Source of the DNA: an uncultured Rhodopirellula sp. | Lineage (GTDB): Bacteria > Planctomycetota > Planctomycetia > Pirellulales > Pirellulaceae | NCBI GenBank assembly: GCA_913061385.1 | Contig: CAJXTM010000119.1 | Coordinates: forward strand, 1 to 8,225 | Direction: 5' to 3' | Length of the DNA: 8,225 nt | Shown here: in pieces, positions 1 to 6,600 of the stretch | Position numbering within the stretch: the first letter of the stretch is position 1 | Layout of the letters: each line of letters begins with the position of its first letter | Made by a program: the position numbers and the translations under genes | The notes under the pieces: generated by a model | Told to the model about the DNA's origin: nothing | Databases searched by the model: none | The model's input: only the letters and a program-made list of their open reading frames with translations

Positions 1-46
1 TACACGTAAGGAGTCGTCGGCAGCGTCAGATGTGTATAAGAGACAG
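1..46 (+). other. Untrimmed Nextera P5/Read 1 adapter (artefact)
   Basis: This is not genomic sequence. Positions 1-5 (TACAC) match the end of the Illumina P5 oligo, 6-13 (GTAAGGAG) match the Nextera i5 index known as S505/N505, 14-27 are TCGTCGGCAGCGTC, and 28-46 are the 19-bp Tn5 mosaic end AGATGTGTATAAGAGACAG. The order and spacing are exactly those of a Nextera library end. An ATG inside the mosaic end (30-32) is in frame with the first gene and gives a false N-terminus reading MCIRDR. Adapter identity is from established knowledge of the kit sequences. The match is seen directly. Confidence 0.99.
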
Positions 47-782
47 GTCGAAAAATGGGGCGGCTACTGAGTACCAGAAATCGGTTGCTCTGTCGAAGGC
101 GGCAAATTGCGCAAGACGCACGAAAAATCCCGAACAGGCAGCTGCCTTTGTGCATTTAGTGCCGGTTGAAGCCATAGCGATGACCGTCCACATGCAAAAT
201 CTTATTGCTGAGCGGCAGTGGCCTGCACTCATTCATCAATTCGGCAACAAGGACTTGTTGGGCTTGCCGTTTACGCAGATTGGTGCAGCCGCTGTTGCGC
301 GTGGACAGGCTTATTACGTTCTAAAATCTGGTAAGAAAGCAGATGCGGATTTTCGGCTGGCATTGAAATTCACTTCTGATACACGGCAGCGAATGAGCAT
401 TCTAAGAGCGATGGCCCAAAACAGCGAATTGGTTTTGCAGAACGATGCTTTGGCAATGCAAGCCTACCGGAAGATTGTTAATTCCAAGACCAATACGGGC
501 AGCGCGGAATTCTTCACCGGGCTTCAGGGAGTTGCACGACTGTTGAGTCGAGGCGGAGATCATCGGGGAGCGTTGGAGGTCTTCAATCGTGTCGATATCA
601 ACACGCTTGCTGGAAGTTGGCGGGCAGCGATGCGGCTTTCCTATGGCCAGACACTGCAGGCAGCAGATCGCAAGGTCGAAGCGTCCCAAGCATATCGTGA
701 AGTGCTGACAGATGGGAAAGCATCAGAATCTCACCGACGGCGTGCCGAAGAAGCGATCGCAGCTTTACAATCAGCTGAATGA
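47..782 (+). CDS. C-terminal fragment of a TPR-like helical repeat protein
   Basis: The gene is cut at its 5' end by adapter. The first whole genomic codon is at 48, and about 244 residues remain before the TGA at 780-782. The true start and N-terminal domains are missing, and the apparent ATG at 30 belongs to the adapter. The sequence is Ala-, Gln- and Arg-rich and amphipathic, with helix-pair units that look like tetratricopeptide or Sel1-type repeats: the AAAVARGQAYYVLKSGKKAD segment in the middle and the RLSYGQTLQAADRKVEASQA segment near the end. No catalytic motif or membrane segment is visible. Such helical tails occur on large planctomycete proteins, including some BNR/sialidase-like secreted ones. 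I recall that resemblance only from memory and cannot confirm it. The role is probably protein-protein interaction or a tail on an enzyme domain that is lost here. It is convergent with the next gene. Confidence 0.7.
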
Positions 783-953
783 AGATGCTCGATGTGGGTT
801 CTTTGCATTGCATTGCATTGCATTGCATTGCATTGCAGTCGCGGAGCATACCTCCTGTAGAAACGATGGCATTTCAGCCCGACGGAGGCCAGCAGAACAT
901 GCGATCGAAATGATGCAAGCGAGTTGTGCCAGCTCAAGTCAGTTGCATGGGTT
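783..953. other. Convergent intergenic spacer
   Basis: This 171-bp spacer lies between the stop of the plus-strand TPR-like gene and the stop of the minus-strand membrane protein. It holds the TTGCA microsatellite. I see no hairpin with a T-tract that would make a clean terminator for either gene. A plus-strand open frame crosses the spacer (712-1083), but it reads through the microsatellite as a low-complexity HCIALHCIA stretch and then runs antisense to the membrane protein, so I do not treat it as a gene. Confidence 0.6.
803..837. repeat. Pentanucleotide microsatellite, seven perfect TTGCA units
   Basis: Seven uninterrupted copies of TTGCA lie 20 bp after the stop codon of the upstream gene. 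Perfect short tandem arrays of this length are prone to slipped-strand length change. Here it lies outside any coding region I accept, so it would change the 3' untranslated region or spacer rather than a reading frame. The unit contains the self-complementary core TGCA, so the transcript could also fold weakly on itself. It may be mis-sized in a short-read assembly. Confidence 0.97.
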
Positions 954-1409
954 TTACCACTTGAAAAAATACTCAATGATCGTGATGGAGGTTACCGCAT
1001 TGAATACCAGTCCTGATAAAATGCCGAAAACCAATGCTGGCCAGATTGTTGATCTTTCTTTTTTGCGATTTAGCATGCAATAGCAACCGCTAAATACGAA
1101 ACAGGTTAGAACGCTCGGCAGAGTGGTGACAAAAATGAATATCAATTCCAATATATCCAGACCGCGAGTTCTTCTGAACTCTAGCGGCGTGGCGCTGATG
1201 AGTAGGAACACCCAGACAGGTACCGCTGTGATTCCCACGATCAGGCTCGGGATGTAGGAAAACGTGAACACCCGGACAAGGCGAACTGGTCTGGGGAACC
1301 CCGGCGGGTTCACGGAGTTTGTCGCTTCTATAGAGTTTCGCTCAGGTTTGGATATGCTGGCTAGCGGTTCACCCTTTGGCGAGACATACGGATTGTTGTT
1401 GTTTTGCAT
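954..1409 (-). CDS. Small three-helix membrane protein with NPYxSP N-terminal signature
   Basis: The complete product has 151 residues. It opens MQNNNNPYVSPKGEP. An N-terminal NPYxSP motif followed by a Pro/Ser-rich linker is common on small planctomycete membrane proteins (known pattern, function unknown). Three hydrophobic segments follow, at about residues 49-72 (SYIPSLIVGITAVPVWVFLL), 86-113 (LELIFIFVTTLPSVLTCFVF) and 122-148 (IWPALVFGILSGLVFNAVTS). Short basic loops separate them (RRTRG near 79, NRKKER near 114). A soluble N-terminal tail of about 45 residues and three helices suggest an inner-membrane protein. No catalytic motif is visible. The ATG at 1407-1409 is chosen because the NPY motif sits at residues 6-8, as is usual for such proteins. 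No Shine-Dalgarno is evident upstream. It lies downstream of the MYG1-like gene on the same strand, with a 159-bp gap containing a hairpin, so co-transcription is uncertain. I do not recognise a specific family. Confidence 0.78.
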   Translation of the reverse strand: MQNNNNPYVSPKGEPLASISKPERNSIEATNSVNPPGFPRPVRLVRVFTFSYIPSLIVGITAVPVWVFLLISATPLEFRRTRGLDILELIFIFVTTLPSVLTCFVFSGCYCMLNRKKERSTIWPALVFGILSGLVFNAVTSITIIEYFFKW

Positions 1410-1462
1410 GTCACTAAGACAAAAAAAGCAGGGCGGACTTAGCCAACATGAGGCGAATGAAC

Positions 1463-1498
1463 AGACACGCCGATGCCAGCATATGGGCGTGTCTTTTT
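1463..1498 (+). terminator. Hairpin with T-tract, candidate intrinsic terminator (plus-strand polarity)
   Basis: The left arm AGACACGCC (1463-1471) pairs perfectly with the right arm GGCGTGTCT (1486-1494) around a 14-nt loop. TTTT follows on the plus strand, continuing the final T of the arm (1494-1498). The stem is GC-rich and looks like a rho-independent terminator. The odd point is polarity. It lies 70-106 bp downstream of the minus-strand MYG1-like gene, yet its T-tract would terminate plus-strand transcription. On the minus strand the stem is followed only by a mixed GTTCATTCG. It may stop antisense read-through from the TPR-like gene, or act weakly in both directions. Confidence 0.55.
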
Positions 1499-1568
1499 AA
1501 GATCATGGTTGGATTGCAGCAAGAACGAGGTGATCCATTGTGGGTTGCCGCAAGGAAATCGTGTTCAC

Positions 1569-2444
1569 TTAGTTCACGGCAGCTAAAGCCACCAGTGCTT
1601 TCAAGCGTACCGGTTCGGTAGCCTCAACTTTGGCTACAAAGCCGCGTTTGTGGGCAAAGCGTACATCGTCCTCGGGTTCAATCAGTGAAAAATTCAATCG
1701 GGGACAGTCTTCGTAGGTGGTTAGACCATAGCCTTCGCCCCTGCGATCTGGATAGATCAAGGCGTGGACGTGGTCTTGTTGTTCTTGTTCAGTAATGAAC
1801 GCATGGAGTCCAAACGAAGGATCTTTTGCGATCACTTCACTTTGTTCGAGAAACAAAGCGCAAATGGGAGCGGCGTTGGGGTCCTGGGTCTCGATGCTCC
1901 ACCACTGACCGTGCGACTTAAGAAAATCCAAACGTGATCGTAGTGAGCGTAGGTAATTGAGAATGTCTTCCCCAACCATGCACATGACTTGGTAGAGCAC
2001 ACTGTCGGGGTTTAGCTCCGTGTTATTTGCAAAGCGATTCAGCAGCGTAACATCGATAGGGGAATTCAATTCACTCAATGCGGTGCGTGGAATCCCCATC
2101 AATTTAGACGCTTCATTTGGACCCAGTGTGTCGAGCCATTCAGCTGGTCGAAGCCAGGCGCAAAATGACAAGGCATCTTCGTAAACGCCCAAACTGAGAA
2201 GGACTAGCGATAACGCGCATTGGGGGGGAGCATCACGTGGGAATTGATGGTGATCAAAATTATTCAGTTGGGCGTTGTGAGTTCCTCCGACGTCAACCAC
2301 ACAGATCGCTGTGTCGCCAAGGTCGTCCTGTGTCGGTTCACGCCGTTGGATCGGCACGCCGTGCAGGTGAGCTAGTAGACTGCAAGCCAAGAAGTCGTCT
2401 TTGTGGGCGCCGCCAGGATGGGTCACGATCAGTTGAATAGGCAT
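1569..2444 (-). CDS. MYG1/UPF0160 family DHH-type phosphohydrolase
   Basis: The complete product has 291 residues, start ATG at 2442-2444 and stop TAA at 1569-1571. It belongs to the MYG1 (UPF0160) family, related to DHH phosphoesterases. Visible family motifs are THPGGAHKDDFLA at residues 8-20 (metal-ligand His9, His14, Asp16/17), VVDVGG at 49-54 with Asp51, and FDHHQ at 63-67 with the DHH triad at 64-66. Near the C-terminus is RFAHKRGFVA (262-271), matching the family's conserved HK-x-GF ending. The length is at the short end for the family, near the size of the catalytic core of the eukaryotic proteins. Eukaryotic MYG1 is a 3'-5' RNA exonuclease of nucleus and mitochondria (known). The bacterial substrate is not established, so the exact reaction is inferred only as metal-dependent phosphodiester hydrolysis. 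No signal peptide is seen, so it is probably cytoplasmic. There is no clear Shine-Dalgarno. Two pairs of direct repeats lie upstream (2510-2570) and may be regulatory. Confidence 0.95.
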   Translation of the reverse strand: MPIQLIVTHPGGAHKDDFLACSLLAHLHGVPIQRREPTQDDLGDTAICVVDVGGTHNAQLNNFDHHQFPRDAPPQCALSLVLLSLGVYEDALSFCAWLRPAEWLDTLGPNEASKLMGIPRTALSELNSPIDVTLLNRFANNTELNPDSVLYQVMCMVGEDILNYLRSLRSRLDFLKSHGQWWSIETQDPNAAPICALFLEQSEVIAKDPSFGLHAFITEQEQQDHVHALIYPDRRGEGYGLTTYEDCPRLNFSLIEPEDDVRFAHKRGFVAKVEATEPVRLKALVALAAVN

Positions 2445-2509
2445 GAATGCGAGCAGGGATGAGTGGTCTGATGGTTTCGATGGAAAGCGGCAGGATCACG
2501 TTCCCCAAA

Positions 2510-2570
2510 GCTTGGCAATGCAATGCTTGGCAGATGATGAAACATCCGTGCACCTCGAAACATTCGTGCA
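2510..2570. repeat. Two pairs of short direct repeats upstream of the MYG1-like gene
   Basis: GCTTGGCA occurs at 2510-2517 and again at 2525-2532 (15-bp period). Immediately beyond, GAAACATCCGTGCA (2539-2552) is followed by GAAACATTCGTGCA (2557-2570), matching at 13 of 14 positions with an 18-bp period. The pairs sit 66-126 bp upstream of the minus-strand start at 2444, where an operator or activator site would be expected. The regulatory role is inference. The repeats themselves are seen directly. Confidence 0.6.
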
Positions 2571-2583
2571 GGGGAGTTCGGAG

Positions 2584-2702
2584 AGCGTATTGAGATGCCA
2601 GCGAATTACAGAGTTAGCGTATTAGGATGTCATCGTGTTGAGAAGTGGTGAAGCGTGAATTTGCTACACCAAATTTGCTGTTTCAGCAAGCGTATCAATG
2701 TG
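2584..2702. repeat. Thrice-repeated AGCGTAT motif
   Basis: AGCGTATTGAGATG (2584-2597) and AGCGTATTAGGATG (2616-2629) agree at 12 of 14 positions with a 32-bp period. A third, more diverged copy, AGCGTATCAATGTG, starts at 2689. They may be binding sites or chance. I attach no function. Confidence 0.35.
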
Positions 2703-2917
2703 CGACGTCGCCCGTGTAGGATCGTTCACTGCCATGTGCTGCGAAATAGCTGAGTTTGCACATTGGGTTATGGGCTGGCTCTACGTTTGTGGCCGACTGC
2801 CGCCGATGTGTTGATGATCGGTCGACGTGGTGAGTTGCAGAGGTGATCGCTACAAGACAGAACACACTTGCTTTCTCATTTGAACAGGAAGGATTTTCCC
2901 CTTGCTGCCCGCGATGG

Positions 2918-2931
2918 CGATGGGCCCATCG
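2918..2931. repeat. 14-bp perfect palindrome
   Basis: CGATGGGCCCATCG is its own reverse complement. A further GGCCCATC lies at 2955-2962 and a GGATGGG at 2935-2941, so the GATGGG word recurs around it. It could be a dimeric regulator site, but no gene start lies close by, and the meaning is unknown. Confidence 0.45.
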
Positions 2932-3305
2932 GTTGGATGGGTGGCGACTGCTCAGGCCCATCCTGTGATCACCGGACTCGTTTGTTTGAAGTAGCTAGAC
3001 GTTCTCTGTATCCACAACGACAGATTGGCCATCTGCACAGCTTGCAACGATGACCCTCCCATCGATCCATCAAATATCAAGCGATTCGGATTCACAACGA
3101 ACGTAACGCATCATGCGACCAATGGTGGGATACCGAAATCGGAGGGTCCGATCTCTGGCAGACGTGGTGTTTTTACTAGCCCAACACTCTGCTTCTGTTG
3201 GGAGCGGAGGGAAATTGTGTTGATCGATTTGTTTGAAAAGAAGACGCAAAGCTTGAGATTCGATTCAGACAAGCAAAATCAGTGTTGAAGTACCAAAGCA
3301 AATGT

Positions 3306-3330
3306 GGGGCTAGGGGCGGGGTTTGGAGGG
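3306..3330 (+). promoter_or_regulatory. Putative G-quadruplex motif
   Basis: Four G-runs of at least three occur in 25 bases: GGGG (3306-3309), GGGG (3313-3316), GGGG (3318-3321) and GGG (3328-3330). The loops are 3, 1 and 6 nt, which fits the usual G3+ N1-7 rule on the plus strand. It lies about 290 bp before the giant gene's start, so it could act in its promoter or in a long leader. Folding is predicted by pattern only. Confidence 0.5.
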
Positions 3331-3334
3331 CATA

Positions 3335-3365
3335 ACGCACTCACGAGTTTGCATGCTGAGTGCGT
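3335..3365 (+). promoter_or_regulatory. Inverted repeat followed by a TTC tract in the upstream region of the giant gene
   Basis: ACGCACTCA (3335-3343) is perfectly complementary to TGAGTGCGT (3357-3365), a 9-bp stem with a 13-nt loop. Five TTC units follow (3367-3381). The pyrimidine tail resembles a poor intrinsic terminator, but no plus-strand gene is called upstream, so a leader or attenuator element is equally possible. It begins five bases after the G-run motif. Confidence 0.5.
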
Positions 3366-3391
3366 ATTCTTCTTCTTCTTCGCACGGTTGG

Positions 3392-3408
3392 GCGGCTAGA
3401 GTAGCCGC
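3392..3408 (+). promoter_or_regulatory. Compact GC-rich hairpin
   Basis: GCGGCTA (3392-3398) pairs perfectly with TAGCCGC (3402-3408) around a GAG triloop, followed by TTTCGTTGG. The stem is tight and GC-rich. It is probably part of the structured upstream region of the giant gene. The following T-run is too short for a confident terminator. Confidence 0.45.
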
Positions 3409-3451
3409 TTTCGTTGGCTAGGATCCCTCGGTGGAGGGGGGGGCGAGGGTT

Positions 3452-3554
3452 GCTCGTTGGTATTCCCTAGCTTGGATGACTTTTTCGCTCGCATCGCGAG
3501 CTGACTCATGAATAGAGGGGCAAGCTGCCACGTTCGCTAGCTAGAATACCGAGC
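3452..3554 (+). promoter_or_regulatory. Long-range nested stem, candidate structured 5' leader
   Basis: Three helical blocks line up co-linearly. GCTC (3452-3455) pairs with GAGC (3551-3554), GGTATTC (3459-3465) with GAATACC (3544-3550), and CTAGC (3467-3471) with GCTAG (3536-3540), leaving small bulges (3456-3458, 3466, 3541-3543). That is 16 pairs closing a 64-nt interior. Inside is a second perfect hairpin, GCTCGC (3487-3492) with GCGAGC (3496-3501) and an ATC loop. The structure ends 66 bases before the start codon at 3621. Arrangement and pairing are seen in the sequence. A role as a cis-acting RNA leader is inference, since no transcription start can be placed. It matches no riboswitch class I know. 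Confidence 0.45.
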
Positions 3555-3620
3555 GAAGAATACGTGATCTGCCGAATTCTTGCACACCTAACGTTCCTAC
3601 CTGCTTGTCAAAACTGAACC

Positions 3621-6600
3621 ATGCGCAATCAAGCTTCTCAAACCCTTTTTACTCGTCTGTCCAAGCAGAGAGCTCGCAAGCGAGGACGTATTTCAAGAGC
3701 AATCAACAAAAGCCAGAGTCGGCTCAGAATTGAGCAGCTTGAACAGCGATTGCTACTTGCAGCAGACTTTGAAATTACCGACAACGCCAGCAAGCTGAAG
3801 ATCGATGTCCGTAATGATGATACAAAAATTTATCTTCGAACCGCTCCCGGTACCCATTTGCTGCAATACAGGTACGAACCCACTGATGAGTGGAACGCGG
3901 ATTTTGGAGAAAGTAACGCAACTCTCGATACGGATTTCACTATTCAAGTCGGCACGGGTTTGGGCTACGACGTCAACGTCGTAGATGTAGCCGACTCAGT
4001 GGTGTACCTGGCAGGGATCGAAACGAACGGCTCAGCTCTGACAGTCGAGTCATCCATTGACCTGAGCGTGGTCGGTGATATCTCCACAGAAGCGGGAGAG
4101 CTTGTATTAGAGATTGCCGACACGACCAACATTTTCGGCGGTACCTTCCGCCACACCTCATCGACGCTAAAGATTGGGCCGCTTAACAACACCGCGAACT
4201 TGGACGCGGATTTGAACGATGATGGGCGACTCACCATTCAAGCCGGTGAAATCGAGCTGAAATCGACACAGACGTCTAAGAAGTCGGTCAAGCAAGTTTT
4301 TGCTCAGGACGACATCTCAGCGAAAATCGTGATTGATGCCGCGACAATTGTTGGCGAGGCGGTCACCATCGAAGCGATCAGTGAGGATTTGTCGATCGGC
4401 ACTTATTCTGCATTGGCTTATGAGTCCAACTGGGTTTCGGGCTGGCCGGATGGTCAGAAGTTTTTAGCAGCCCTGCCTGGACTGGTTTTTGGCATTGCTA
4501 CTGGTGGCGGGTTGCCGGGTGGAGTGGCACTTCGCGAGGCATCGTCGGTTTTGAAGATCAATGGAAGCAACATTTTGGCCACGACAGGGGATGTCTCCAT
4601 TGAGAGTAACAATAAAACGGTGGCGAAAACAAAAGCGATAGCCGCAAAACCCGGCTATGCTGAAAAGGTCGACAGCAGTGCGGGCTGGAATGTGCTCAAC
4701 ACCCTCAGTGTGGGCGTCTCTGTTGCAACGGGTAAATCTGATTTGAGAATTACCAATGGTAGTGAAATTAGGTCGGATCTTGGAAACGTTAGCGTGATTT
4801 CTGAGGGTAAGGTTGTTGCGCAGGTGGCTGCAAGAACGACAGCGAACATTAGCAAAGTCGGTCCAGCACACTCGGTCGGAGCGGGGGGATCGGTTGCGTT
4901 AACTTTCTCGGAGGCTGAGGTTAACGCGAAGCTTGATTCAACTTCGAAAATTGTCTCGTTTGGCAACGTCAATTTCGAGGCGATTGCTGAGGTGATCAAC
5001 GAAGGCGATGCCTCATCGGTTATCTACTACGACGGATTGGGTGCGGCTGCCGTCGCCTATGGATCGGACCAAACCGACGTTCATGCAACCGTGGACGGGA
5101 CGATCTTCGCCGGAGGTGCTGCGATCACGAAGCAAGAATTCAATCAAGATGCGATTAGCACCACCGAAAACACAATTACGATTGAGGATCATGGGTTTAC
5201 GGAGGGGCAACTCGTTGCCTTGCAGTCCGCACTTGATCCAGCGCCGACGATTTCAGGGGACGTTCGGGGAATTGTTCCCGGCGACAATGTCTTTATTCAC
5301 GTTGTGGACGCGAATACCATTCAGCTTTCTCTGGTAGAACCGCTCGACTTGGCGATGTTTGACGGTGACCCTAACGCGATACAAACGCTCTCGAGTTATC
5401 AAACTTTAGCATTCAATCCGGAATTGCAAAATTTCGAAACTGGCAACAACGCCTTAGTAGTGACATCGGACGATGGTTTTCTCACGGTCGGCGAGACGCC
5501 CGCGGATGATGAACAACTCAACGCAAATCCGTTCTACACCGGCCAAGCGATTCGCTACAACATGCAGGCTTCGGTAATCGATGATTCAGGCGAGAGGTCC
5601 AACGGTGAGCCGATTGATGACCTGTTTGACGGCGTCACGTACTATGCGGTGGTCGATGCTCTCAACCCCGACCAGATCAAGCTGGCGACTACTGAGTCAA
5701 ATGCTTTTGAGGGTATCGTCGTCCCATTGACTGGCCCCGGGACTGGGACCAGACATTTTTTGACATACGTCGCCGAGTCTCACGAATTCTCTCCGTCGCT
5801 CGATCTCAATGCTGAGACGGGTGTCATTCAAATGGACACCAGCAGCATTAGTACCGGTGATCCTTTGCTGTACGGCCTCGATCCCACGATCGAGAGCACG
5901 AAGTTGATTGAGCGATCAGCTGTGTTCAATGCGAACGATGGATCCATTGCTTTTGATGCAACGGGCTCGTTGGATAACGGGCAGGCGGTACTGGATCCAA
6001 CTGTCTTTGTCTTGATGATTCCAAACCACGGCTTCGTGCACGGCGAGACAGTTCGCTACTCTACCCAAAATCAACTCGGAGAATCGTCTTCGCCCATCTT
6101 GGTTGGTGAGAGCAGCGAACTGGTCGATGGAGACGAATATGTTGTTATCCGAGTGGATAATAATTCTTTGCAGCTCGCGCTACCTGAAACGCCCGATGTC
6201 GCCGTTGAATTGGTGGATGGCAGTGAATCCGGAGAGCAGCAACTAATTGGAAGCCAAAGCGAAAATTCCGTTTTATTTGAGCCTGGTGGGACAGTGCGTT
6301 GGCAGGCTGTGGACACCATCAGTAACAGCATTCTTTTTGCGGATCCTCATCGCTTCGTTGATGGACAACGAGTCGTCTATCAGGTCAACGCCTCTGACAC
6401 CCAAGGGACAATTCAGCCCATTGGTGGATTAGCATTTGGTGAGAGTTATTACGTGATTGTGATCAGCGAATTTGAAATTCAGCTTTCACTTTCTGGGGAG
6501 AGCGATTGGACACGCGGCCTTTTCACTAGTTATGTCGACGTGCAGGATGGCGCGGTCGACCTACATGACGGCGCAACAGGTTCAGCGGATGCACTCCATG

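Larger units (their letters stand above)
2445..3620. other. 1.2-kb gene-poor divergent spacer between MYG1-like and giant LEPR-XLL genes
   Basis: The spacer separates two divergently transcribed genes and should hold both promoters. Several open frames of 60-90 codons occur on both strands (for example plus 2868-3053 and 3025-3288, minus 2695-2961). They overlap, lack recognisable domains and have poor composition, so none is called. What can be seen is direct repeats at 2510-2532 and 2539-2570, a repeated AGCGTAT motif at 2584-2702, a palindrome at 2918-2931, a G-run motif at 3306-3330, hairpins at 3335-3365, 3392-3408 and 3487-3501, and a long-range stem enclosing the last of these. I see no tRNA, rRNA or convincing sigma-70 promoter. 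Confidence 0.7.

Noticed and set aside
30..47. ATG at 30 as the start of the first gene
   Set aside because: It lies in the Tn5 mosaic end of the adapter. The resulting MCIRDR peptide is a known library artefact, and the gene is truly 5'-truncated.
912..948. ATGCAA...TTGCAT inverted repeat as terminator of the membrane-protein gene
   Set aside because: Only six pairs around a 25-nt loop, with no T-tract following on the minus strand.
712..1083. 123-codon plus-strand ORF over the TTGCA repeat
   Set aside because: It overlaps the end of the TPR-like gene, reads the microsatellite as low-complexity HCIALHCIA, and ends antisense to the membrane-protein gene. No domain is visible.
1264..1500. 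78-codon plus-strand ORF
   Set aside because: It is antisense to the start of the membrane-protein gene and ends inside the hairpin, with no recognisable content.
2675..2689. TTGCTG-TTT-CAGCAA small hairpin
   Set aside because: Six pairs with no T-tract and no nearby gene end. Such hairpins are expected by chance in a kilobase of spacer.
2695..2961. 88-codon minus-strand ORF in the spacer
   Set aside because: It is rich in His, Ser and Arg without a domain, and overlaps other open frames. There is no start signal.
3180..3202. CCCAACA/TGTTGGG hairpin with a 9-nt loop
   Set aside because: A 7-bp stem without a T-tract on either strand. It is not distinguishable from chance.
2868..3288. Two overlapping plus-strand ORFs of 61 and 87 codons in the spacer
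   Set aside because: They have irregular composition and no motif, signal or recognisable family, so they are more likely chance frames in a long spacer. Homology search could overturn this.
3965..5337. Minus- and plus-strand ORFs of 60-135 codons within the giant gene
   Set aside because: They are shadows of the long open frame starting at 3621, without recognisable domains.
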